From assembly GCA_964444825.1 (NCBI GenBank), contig CAYUIS010000080.1, positions 1 to 23,049 on the forward strand: a stretch of 23,049 bases of DNA, given 5' to 3'. Positions 14,540-20,768 of the stretch are shown in pieces. Position 1 is the stretch's first letter. Every line of letters begins with the position of its first letter. The translations under genes were made by a program, and so were the position numbers. The notes beneath the pieces are model-generated. The model saw only the letters and a list, made by a program, of their open reading frames with translations, was not told the origin of the DNA and ran no database searches. The DNA is from CAYUIS01 sp964444825. GTDB taxonomy: Bacteria > Chloroflexota > Anaerolineae > B4-G1.

Positions 14540-16618
14540 TTAGCGCCCTTTTAGCACTGCACGGGCATCCACCGCCGCCACTCCGTGCTCAAACACAAGG
14601 AGTGGGTTGATGTCAATCTCGATCACCTCAGGACACGCGATCAAGAGCTCTGAAAGCGTCAGCAGCGTCTCGACGATCGCCAAGACATCCATCGGTTTTT
14701 CGCCACGCACACCCTGCAACAATCGACTGCCCTGTACTTCTTTGATCATCTCCAGGGCATCCTCGCGCGCTAGCGGGGCCAAACGAAATGAGACATCTCT
14801 GAGAACCTCTACGTATACCCCACCCAGACCAAACATCACGACGGGCCCAAAGCTGGGATCGCGCTTTCCACCCAGGATCACTTCACGTCCGCCAGGTAAC
14901 AGACGCTGTACCAACACCCCTGTTAAATCAACATCCGGCGCGTGCCGCTCAACACGCGATACCAGTCCAGCGAACTCGGCCCGCATCTTGTCCGGCGCAT
15001 CAATACCCAGCACAACCCCACCTACGTCCGATTTGTGAACGATTTCAGGAGACAGCGCCTTTAGTGCCACAGGGTATCCAATAGCACCTGCAGCCAACAG
15101 TGCTCCCTCAACGCTGTCTACCACAGCCCACTCACCATTCGGGATACCAAACGCAGCACACAGCCCCAACGCTGCATCGGTCGTCAACACACCACCGTGT
15201 GCCATGAGGCCCTCAACCTCGTGTGGACGATGGGGAAGAGAGGTCGGCAACGGAAGCAATCGGGAAGGCCGGCTATGCCGGTCACGCGAGGCCGCCAGGG
15301 CGTGCACCGCCGCTTCGATCTCGGTAAACACCGGTGCATTGGCCTCCCGCCTGAGCTGTTCGCTCTCGCTCTTTTGAGCAAAAGCGCACACCGCCACCGG
15401 CTTGCCCAGCTTTCGGCCCAACGCGTGTACCTGGTGGATCAAGTGGCGGGAAGACTCACTCTCCGCTCCGCCACTGTAGGTGTGAACCAATAACAGTCCG
15501 TCTGGATCAAGGGTTCGAAGGCACTCGTCCACAATACGGCCATACAGATCAAAGTCGAACAGCACCCCCAGATCAAGCGGGTTGGTCAGAGCAATCACGT
15601 CAGCGGGAAACAGGCTCCGTACGTTGGACAGGAAATCACCTGGTATAGACATCAGGTGAAACCCCTCGGCCGCCACGGCATCGGCTGCCACTACAGCATG
15701 GCCACCAGAGCGGGAGACGACGACCAGGTCGTTGCCCTCAACGGGTGGCAGGGCAAACCCTTGCGCTAACGCCACTGCATCGTCAAAGCTGGCCGCCCGA
15801 GCGACTCCTGCCTGTCGCATAGCTGCACCGACGATACGGTCATCGCTAGCCAGAGCAGCGGTATGCGAGAGTGCGATCTGGGCGCTGGCCTGGCCCGTAT
15901 TCGCCTTGTGCACAATGACCGGCTTGGACGAAGACGCCGCCAGTTCCATCAATTGGCGCCCTTTCTCAATGCTCTCCAGGTAAAGACAGATGATATCTGT
16001 GCCGGGATCATCCAGCAAGAAATCGAGATAGTCTACCTCGTCCAGGTCGGCCTTGTTGCCCATACTCACAACTTTGTTGACGCCCAGCCCCACCTCGCTG
16101 AGCATAAGCGCATAGGTAATAGAGACTCCGCCGCTCTGGGCCAACACTGAGACCGGTCCGTGCTTGATCGCCCGTGGATCAAGACCGGCAAACGGCAGGC
16201 ATAACCCATTTTCGGCATTGACCACACTGATGCAGTTCGGGCCCACAAAGCGGATGCCCCAGCGGCGGGCCACGGCAGAGATCTGTTCCTCCAGCTCACG
16301 TCCCGCTTCTGAGAACTCGGCGAACCCCCCCGATTCGATCACCGCCCGGCGAATGCCCTTTTTTCCGCACGCGTCGAGCAAGTCCGGCACGGTCGCAGCA
16401 GGCGTCAGGATCACGGCCAGATCGACCTCGCCGGGCAGGGAGTCGAGCGATGGGAGGATGGGGATGGAGTGTACTTTGCCACTCCGCAATCCGACGGCAT
16501 AGATATCGCCGCCATACCCGAACTCCAGGAGGTTACGAACAATGTTGGCAGCCAGGTTTTCGGGATGCTCGGAAACACCAATGATCGCGACACTAGCGGG
16601 ATAAAAGATCCTGTCCAA
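14540..16618 (-). CDS. Acyl/acetyl-CoA synthetase (ADP-forming), fused alpha-beta
   Basis: This 692-residue NDP-forming acyl-CoA synthetase converts acyl-CoA, ADP and phosphate to acid, CoA and ATP, or the reverse. Order: CoA-binding Rossmann domain (3-130, FYPASVAIIGVSEHP, FVGPNCISV), succinyl-CoA-ligase-like domains (about 150-440, VLAQSGGVS), and a C-terminal ATP-grasp domain (from about 470, YPVALKALSPEIVHKSDVGGV). His252 in ALSHTAALAS is the likely phosphohistidine. I chose TTG at 16618 because AAAGGGGGC lies 6 nt before it, and the product then begins as family members do (LDRIFYPASVAI). A longer frame to ATG 16777 would run through the promoter and into the divergent gene. No GNAT domain is fused, so it is not a protein acetyltransferase. 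The acyl substrate is unknown. Confidence 0.9.
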   Translation of the reverse strand: MDRIFYPASVAIIGVSEHPENLAANIVRNLLEFGYGGDIYAVGLRSGKVHSIPILPSLDSLPGEVDLAVILTPAATVPDLLDACGKKGIRRAVIESGGFAEFSEAGRELEEQISAVARRWGIRFVGPNCISVVNAENGLCLPFAGLDPRAIKHGPVSVLAQSGGVSITYALMLSEVGLGVNKVVSMGNKADLDEVDYLDFLLDDPGTDIICLYLESIEKGRQLMELAASSSKPVIVHKANTGQASAQIALSHTAALASDDRIVGAAMRQAGVARAASFDDAVALAQGFALPPVEGNDLVVVSRSGGHAVVAADAVAAEGFHLMSIPGDFLSNVRSLFPADVIALTNPLDLGVLFDFDLYGRIVDECLRTLDPDGLLLVHTYSGGAESESSRHLIHQVHALGRKLGKPVAVCAFAQKSESEQLRREANAPVFTEIEAAVHALAASRDRHSRPSRLLPLPTSLPHRPHEVEGLMAHGGVLTTDAALGLCAAFGIPNGEWAVVDSVEGALLAAGAIGYPVALKALSPEIVHKSDVGGVVLGIDAPDKMRAEFAGLVSRVERHAPDVDLTGVLVQRLLPGGREVILGGKRDPSFGPVVMFGLGGVYVEVLRDVSFRLAPLAREDALEMIKEVQGSRLLQGVRGEKPMDVLAIVETLLTLSELLIACPEVIEIDINPLLVFEHGVAAVDARAVLKGR

Positions 16619-16645
16619 GGGTTTGCCCCCTTTGCAAACGGGCCG

Positions 16646-16673
16646 ATTGTAACAGAGAGACAGTAAAAGGCAA
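16646..16673 (-). promoter_or_regulatory. Promoter of the ADP-forming acyl-CoA synthetase
   Basis: On the minus strand a -35-like TTGCCT (16673-16668), a 16-bp spacer and the -10 TACAAT (16651-16646) are seen. The start near 16639 gives a leader of about 21 nt to the TTG at 16618, which supports that start codon. Confidence 0.6.
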
Positions 16674-16701
16674 ACACAAACTACGAAAGACTGGCCTTTT
16701 G

Positions 16702-16710
16702 TGGTACAAT
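16702..16710 (+). promoter_or_regulatory. Extended -10 promoter of the gamma-carbonic-anhydrase operon
   Basis: TGGTACAAT is an extended -10 element (TG-n-TACAAT). No good -35 box lies 17 bp upstream. The start near 16717 would leave 6 nt or fewer before ATG 16723, so a leaderless mRNA is likely. It is divergent from the promoter at 16646-16673. Confidence 0.55.
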
Positions 16711-16722
16711 AATGGCGTGAAT

Positions 16723-17229
16723 ATGACTTGTCGTCCTGAACTGATCCATCCCACTGCATATGTTGCTCCCAACGCAACCATCGTCGGTGAGGTACACGTC
16801 GCCGCTGGGGCCAGCGTCTGGTTCGGCTCCGTATTGCGAGGTGACAACGCTCCGATCAGCATTGGTGCACGTACAAACATCCAGGATCTCACACTGATCC
16901 ACGTGGATACAGGCGAGCCCTGCACAGTGGGGACCGGGGTGAGCGTTGGCCATCGGGCCGTCCTGCACAGTGCGAGGGTGGATGATGGCGCCTTGATCGG
17001 CATCGGAGCTATAGTCCTGAACGGCGCGCGGGTAGGCCGAGATGCTCTGGTCGGGGCCAGTGCACTGGTGCCCGAGGGGATGACTATTCCGCCCCGCCAT
17101 CTGGCGCTGGGCGTGCCGGCGCGGGTGGTGCGGGAGCTTACGGACAAAGAGATCGAACGCAGCCATGGCTTTGTCAGACACTACGTTGAGCAGGCTCAGG
17201 CGTATATGAGCGCAAATCGGATCGGTTAA
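16723..17229 (+). CDS. Gamma-carbonic-anhydrase-like hexapeptide-repeat protein
   Basis: This 168-residue left-handed beta-helix protein is of the YrdA/PaaY/CaiE type. Hexapeptide repeats run through YVAPNATIVGEVHVAAGASVWFGSVLRGD onward. The zinc-ligand histidines are present: His in LIHVDTG and two in VGHRAVLHSA. The motif ASVWFGSVLRGDNAPI and the C-terminal LGVPARVVRELTDKEI helix are family marks. Proteins of this family form trimers; some hydrate CO2 and others have no shown activity. ATG 16723 begins MTCRPELIHPTAY, the normal family start; a GTG at 16717 is a possible alternative. There is no ribosome-binding site, but the extended -10 is 12 nt away. The gene is 29 bp ahead of the cyclic-nucleotide-binding gene. 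Confidence 0.9.
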   Translation: MTCRPELIHPTAYVAPNATIVGEVHVAAGASVWFGSVLRGDNAPISIGARTNIQDLTLIHVDTGEPCTVGTGVSVGHRAVLHSARVDDGALIGIGAIVLNGARVGRDALVGASALVPEGMTIPPRHLALGVPARVVRELTDKEIERSHGFVRHYVEQAQAYMSANRIG

Positions 17230-17258
17230 TCTAGCTCTGCAGAAAGGGAGGACATGAT

Positions 17259-17738
17259 ATGTCAGTTAGCAAGTTACTTCAGCACAGCGAGCTCTTCCTG
17301 GGGCTTTCGCCCGAGCAGGTGGAGCAGATCGCAGCCTTAGGGCACGAGGCCACCTACAATGCTGGCGAGTTGATCATCAGCGAGGGGGCCCCTTCCCACG
17401 AGCTCTATATCATAGGCAGCGGCATGGTCGAGGTCGAAGTCGTCAAAGGCACCGTGCAAGACGTGCCAGGGGCGCCCCAATTGAGCTCGCTCGTCCGCCT
17501 GGGTCAGGGACAGGTATTTGGCGAGATGGCACTGATCGATAGTGGAGCCCGCTCGGCAACGGTACGGTGTGCCAAGGACAACAGCGTACTGTTCGTAATC
17601 CCCCATAAGGATTTCTGGGCGCTCTGTCAGAATGATCATCACATCGGCTTCATCGTGATGCGCAACATTGCCGTTGACCTATCATTCAAACTGCGCCATC
17701 GCAACCTGCAGGAGAGGCTGGCTGGAGGCGGATCATGA
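17259..17738 (+). CDS. Stand-alone cyclic-nucleotide-binding domain protein
   Basis: This 159-residue protein is one CNB (Crp-like sensor) domain with no DNA-binding helix-turn-helix and no other effector domain. The fold marks are LFLGLSPEQVEQIA, YNAGELIISEGAPSHELYII, and the phosphate-binding cassette FGEMALIDSGARSATV (87-102), with Glu89 and Arg98 at the ligand-contacting positions. An insertion of about 10 residues (KGTVQDVPGAP) lies in the beta 4-5 loop. The C-terminal helix (NIAVDLSFKLRHRNLQERL) would be the linker helix in Crp. The ribosome-binding site AAAGGGAGG precedes the ATG. Its stop overlaps the next start (ATGA), so the 67-residue protein is coupled. It may transmit a cyclic nucleotide signal to a partner protein; the partner is unknown. 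Confidence 0.88.
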   Translation: MSVSKLLQHSELFLGLSPEQVEQIAALGHEATYNAGELIISEGAPSHELYIIGSGMVEVEVVKGTVQDVPGAPQLSSLVRLGQGQVFGEMALIDSGARSATVRCAKDNSVLFVIPHKDFWALCQNDHHIGFIVMRNIAVDLSFKLRHRNLQERLAGGGS

Positions 17739-17938
17739 TCTATAAGGTGAGTTTTGTCATAACTGGCAGACAGCACCCAGGCGAAATCGTGAACATGGAC
17801 ACAGCGCCGCGTGTTGGTGATCAAATAGAATTGGGTGGCGAGGTATTCGAAATAACCGAGGTCGTCGATCTGATCCCGCCGCGCGGGGAATTTGCCTATC
17901 TCCACGTCACCTGCAAGCCGATCGAAGATCCGGCGTAG
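17735..17938 (+). CDS. Small conserved-looking protein, 67 residues
   Basis: I do not recognise a named family. The protein is beta-rich: YKVSFVITGRQHPGEIVNMD, VGDQIELGGEVFEITEVVDLIPP, and FAYLHVTCKPIED. It is likely a small barrel or SH3-like fold without catalytic residues. The ATG overlaps the stop of the preceding gene by 4 bp (ATGA), which strongly supports a real, co-translated gene. A function linked to the cyclic-nucleotide-binding partner is inferred from this coupling only. Confidence 0.75.
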   Translation: MIYKVSFVITGRQHPGEIVNMDTAPRVGDQIELGGEVFEITEVVDLIPPRGEFAYLHVTCKPIEDPA

Positions 17939-18083
17939 GTAGATCGATAGCGGCGCACGCACGGCTGTCATCAAGACCAACATCACCCAATAGCAGGCTG
18001 CATACTCAGGCTGATTCGGTCCGCCACGCGCAGCAGACCAGGAAAACAGAGACCGAGGGATGGTTTCCTAATCGGGGACTTTT

Positions 18084-19514
18084 ATGGCACAGGCACGCAT
18101 CTTGGTCATAGAACATAGTCCCGAGATTCAACAGCTCCTGGCCAATCTGGTGCTTGGACCAAACGGTTACGAGCACTTGGTGTCTACGGACGGGGAAGAG
18201 GGCATTCAGCAGGCGCTGAACGAACGGCCAGACCTCATCATGCTGGACGTGCAGATGAATGGCCTCGAGATGATAAGGGCGCTGCACGCACAGGGTGTGA
18301 ACGTACCGATCATTGTTATGGGTACGGATGGGTCAGTTGACCTGGTCGTCCAATCCTTCAGGTTGGGAGCGTACGACTTTCTTATCAAGCCCTTGGACCC
18401 TCTCAAGGCAAAAGAAGCGATCTGCTGCGCTCTCTCCTCAATCCCCCCAAGCGATGCACATGATCCCGTCTCAAGGAAGCTAGTAAGGGTCAACCAGCGG
18501 CTTGAGCACATACTCCAGAAAGTGAGGGCCATCCTCCAAGAGGTTCAGACAGCTATCGTCGTCGTGGACGAGGAAGACTCTATCCTAATGAGTAACGTGG
18601 CGGCCCGCGCTGCACTGGGCCTTAGCAGGGACGCACGAGGGCGGCCTGTCAGTGAGGGTATCTCGCATGCCACCGTGCACAGCATGTTCGCTGAGGTACG
18701 CAGGACAGGGCGCGCAATCCGGAGTGAGGTGTCTCTAAAAGATGGGCGCGTGTTCAATGTCCACCTAACCCCGGTCCCCGGCGTCGGCCAGGTGCTGATG
18801 ATGCAGGATATCACCCATCTCAAGGAGTTGGACCGCATCAAGTCCGAGTACGTGAGCACCATCTCTCACGATCTGCGGACCCCAATGACGACTGTTCAAG
18901 GCTATGTCGAGTTGTTACCTCGGGCCGGGCCAATGAATGAACAGCAGCAGGGATTCATTTTGTGCGTTCGTCAGAGCATAGAAACGATCACCAATCTGCT
19001 TGACAAGCTGCTCGACGTTGAGCAACTGGAGGCAGGACTTGAGATGGAGATGGCGCCCTGTGACTTGATACAGGTGATCGATGGAGCGGTCAGAGACGCT
19101 CGATCACAGGCAGAAACGAAACATCAGGAATTGGATTGGGAGCCGTCCGAATCGATGCTGCGGGTCAGTGGCAACGCCTATCGTCTGCGGCAGGTGATGG
19201 ACAACTTACTTGGCAATGCAATCAAGTACACAGGCAAAGGGGGGCGGATCGCCCTCTCTACCACAGTGGACGGCGGACACGTCGTGGTGAATGTGGCTGA
19301 TGACGGCATCGGCATTCCCCGGGAGCAGCAGTCTCTGATATTCGACAAGTTCTATCGAGTGGCATCTGACGAGAACTTGGACATCGCAGGAGCTGGGCTT
19401 GGACTCGCCATCGTCAAGACAGTGATCGAAGCCCACGGTGGACGCGTTTGGGTGGAGAGCGATCCTGGAACTGGTAGCACCTTTAGCTTTGTACTACCGG
19501 CGCTGGATACGTGA
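18084..19514 (+). CDS. Cytoplasmic receiver-PAS-histidine kinase
   Basis: This is a 476-residue signal transduction protein without membrane segments. Order: receiver domain (1-120; phosphoacceptor Asp55, Thr81, Lys102), coiled-coil linker (130-155), PAS-like domain (155-245), HisKA with His262 (ISHDLRTPM), and a HATPase domain with N-box Asn374 (MDNLLGNAIKYT), G1 VADDGIGIP and G2 GAGLGLAIVK. The acidic pair at the start of the receiver (normally Asp-Asp or Glu-Asp) is Glu10-His11 here, so one magnesium-binding acid is missing. It has no cognate separate response regulator in view. It lies 145 bp after the 67-residue gene. The leader has a small hairpin (CCGA/TCGG, 18053-18075) just before the ATG, and the ribosome-binding site is weak. 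Confidence 0.93.
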   Translation: MAQARILVIEHSPEIQQLLANLVLGPNGYEHLVSTDGEEGIQQALNERPDLIMLDVQMNGLEMIRALHAQGVNVPIIVMGTDGSVDLVVQSFRLGAYDFLIKPLDPLKAKEAICCALSSIPPSDAHDPVSRKLVRVNQRLEHILQKVRAILQEVQTAIVVVDEEDSILMSNVAARAALGLSRDARGRPVSEGISHATVHSMFAEVRRTGRAIRSEVSLKDGRVFNVHLTPVPGVGQVLMMQDITHLKELDRIKSEYVSTISHDLRTPMTTVQGYVELLPRAGPMNEQQQGFILCVRQSIETITNLLDKLLDVEQLEAGLEMEMAPCDLIQVIDGAVRDARSQAETKHQELDWEPSESMLRVSGNAYRLRQVMDNLLGNAIKYTGKGGRIALSTTVDGGHVVVNVADDGIGIPREQQSLIFDKFYRVASDENLDIAGAGLGLAIVKTVIEAHGGRVWVESDPGTGSTFSFVLPALDT

Positions 19515-19540
19515 TTCTGGGGTGGTGACGGATCGGAATC

Positions 19541-19570
19541 GACAGGCCGCTCTTAAGGGAGGGTCCTGTC
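19541..19570 (+). terminator. Candidate terminator of the histidine kinase gene
   Basis: GACAGG (19541-19546) pairs with CCTGTC (19565-19570), with CC/GG pairing continuing inward. The tract after it (TGTCTATCTG) is only moderately T-rich, so termination may be weak. Confidence 0.4.
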
Positions 19571-19585
19571 TGTCTATCTGGCCAG

Positions 19586-19629
19586 CGTAGGGTTTCCGTA
19601 GGGTTAGCGTAGAGTTGACGTAGATGCAG
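19586..19629 (+). promoter_or_regulatory. Four 11-bp-phased direct repeats (OmpR/PhoB-like operator candidate)
   Basis: CGTAG begins at 19586, 19597, 19608 and 19619, an exact 11-bp period. The first three units share CGTAG(G/A)GTT; the fourth is CGTAGATGC. The block lies upstream of the -35 region of the extended -10 promoter at 19654. Direct repeats at 11-bp spacing are the known layout of PhoB/OmpR-type response regulator sites; the assignment to that class is inference. Confidence 0.6.
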
Positions 19630-19653
19630 AGTCAAGCTTACTGGGACAGGGTA

Positions 19654-19662
19654 TGCTATCAT
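19654..19662 (+). promoter_or_regulatory. Extended -10 promoter candidate for the amidase gene
   Basis: TGCTATCAT is an extended -10 (TG-n-TATCAT). The -35 region is poor, which suits an activator-dependent promoter, and the phased repeats end 24 bp upstream. The leader to ATG 19882 would be about 213 nt. Confidence 0.45.
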
Positions 19663-19783
19663 ATACTTGAAAGTGAGTGCGGTTTTTCTTCTTCTCCTCC
19701 TTTTGGTGAGGGCCGGGGAACGGCGACCCCGGCTCTCCGCTTGTTTAGCCCTCAGACCATCCAGCGTCCTCCTATACCCTGAA

Positions 19784-19825
19784 TTCTGGCTGCACCAGAT
19801 GATGTTCTGGCTGCACCAGATGATG
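19784..19825. repeat. 21-bp perfect tandem duplication
   Basis: A 21-bp unit beginning TTCTGGCTGCACC occurs twice in direct succession (19784-19804 and 19805-19825). It is flanked by an imperfect inverted repeat, TACCCTGAAT near 19776 and ATTCCAGGGTA near 19847. The pair could hold the duplicated units in a stem-loop of the amidase mRNA leader. Confidence 0.8.
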
Positions 19826-19881
19826 TGGGGAATTGACTTACTCCTGATTCCAGGGTAAGATACAGGCGCAGGAGGAATTGG

Positions 19882-20724
19882 ATGGCACATCAAACCAGCC
19901 GTCGCGTTTCATCCACGCAGGAACAAGCCTCGGGTGTTGTTCCCATCGCATCGCGGCTGGTCGTCACTGTCTCGTGTATAGCCGCAATTGTTGCCTTGAC
20001 CTACGGGATGGAGGAGAATGGCCCCGCTACTCAAGTCGCTCTGCCCCTCACCTCATCCCCCACATCATCAGCCGTTTCACCCACCAATCCCCCGCCGACC
20101 ATAGACCAACCCGCCAGTTCACCAACCGACATGCCAGCGCCTACTCTCGAACCTGCTGTCCCTACCTCCGCGTCCCCGCGCGTGGGCATCGTCGCTGGTC
20201 ACTGGGGACACGATACCGGCGCAATGTGCCCAGACGGCCTGAAGGAGGTCGACATCAACCTTGAGGTCGCCCAACGAGTCGCCTACATCTTGCAGGCTCT
20301 GGGCTACCAGGCAGATCTCCTGGCGGAATTCGACCCGCGCTTGGAGAACTATCAGGCTGATGCGCTTATTTCGATCCATGCCGATTCCTGCGAACCTTAT
20401 CCCAACGCTACCCCGCCAGCCAGCGGTTTTAAGGTCGCTAACGCTGAAGACAGCCTAGTGCCAGACCTGGAGGGTCAGTTGGTAGCCTGTATGGCACAGT
20501 GTTATGCTGCCCGGACCGGGATGTACTTTCACGCCAACAGCATCACTTTTGATATGACCCGCTATCACACATTTTACGAGGTCGACGATCATACGCCAGC
20601 CGCCATCATCGAAGCTGGTTTTATGTACCAGGACCGTACGATGCTCACCCAGCGAGCAGATCTGGTGGCGCAGGGCATTGTGGATGGTATCGTCTGTTTT
20701 ATCGAGAACGAACGACAGCCCTAG
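19882..20724 (+). CDS. N-acetylmuramoyl-L-alanine amidase (Amidase_3), membrane-anchored
   Basis: This 280-residue zinc enzyme cleaves the bond between muramic acid and L-Ala in peptidoglycan. Residues 1-22 are cytoplasmic, 23-42 are one membrane helix, and 50-98 are a Ser/Thr/Pro linker. The catalytic domain (99-278) has the four expected ligands or catalytic residues: His107 (VAGHWG), Glu122 (GLKEVDIN), His166 (ISIHAD) and Glu244 (IIEAGFM). It acts outside the membrane. The ATG is preceded by AGGAGGA at 6-nt spacing. It lies 44 bp before the L,D-transpeptidase gene, probably one operon for wall remodelling. The upstream phased repeats suggest regulation by a response regulator. Confidence 0.93.
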   Translation: MAHQTSRRVSSTQEQASGVVPIASRLVVTVSCIAAIVALTYGMEENGPATQVALPLTSSPTSSAVSPTNPPPTIDQPASSPTDMPAPTLEPAVPTSASPRVGIVAGHWGHDTGAMCPDGLKEVDINLEVAQRVAYILQALGYQADLLAEFDPRLENYQADALISIHADSCEPYPNATPPASGFKVANAEDSLVPDLEGQLVACMAQCYAARTGMYFHANSITFDMTRYHTFYEVDDHTPAAIIEAGFMYQDRTMLTQRADLVAQGIVDGIVCFIENERQP

Positions 20725-20768
20725 GCACCAATCCCAAAGGCTCGCCAGGCAGGCAGCCAACCAGTGAG

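Larger units (their letters stand above)
19515..19881 (+). other. Intergenic regulatory region upstream of the amidase gene
   Basis: The 367-bp gap holds no convincing gene. Left to right it contains a terminator-like hairpin (19541-19570), four 11-bp-phased CGTAG repeats (19586-19629), an extended -10 (19654-19662), a GC hairpin gagggccgggg/ccccggctctc (19708-19737) with an alternative TGAGGGC/GCCCTCA pairing (19707-19754), a 21-bp tandem duplication (19784-19825), and a ribosome-binding site AGGAGGA before the ATG at 19882. Confidence 0.6.

Noticed and set aside
16619..16777. 53-codon N-terminal extension of the acyl-CoA synthetase
   Set aside because: It would run through the promoter at 16646-16673 and overlap the divergent gene; the TTG start fits the family N-terminus.
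18053..18075. Hairpin before the kinase gene as a regulator
   Set aside because: The paired segments are only 3-4 bp with unpaired bulges; such pairing is expected by chance.
19586..19629. CRISPR array
   Set aside because: Repeats are 5-9 bp with 2-6 bp between them, far too short for CRISPR, and no cas genes are present.
19667..19858. Open frame of 63 codons with a hydrophobic N-terminus (TTG start) on plus
   Set aside because: It spans the GC hairpin and the tandem duplication, has no ribosome-binding site, and its second half is just the translated duplication (FWLHQMM repeated).
19483..19893. 136-codon minus-strand frame over the same region
   Set aside because: It is antisense to the kinase end and the leader; composition is noise-like and no start signal is visible.
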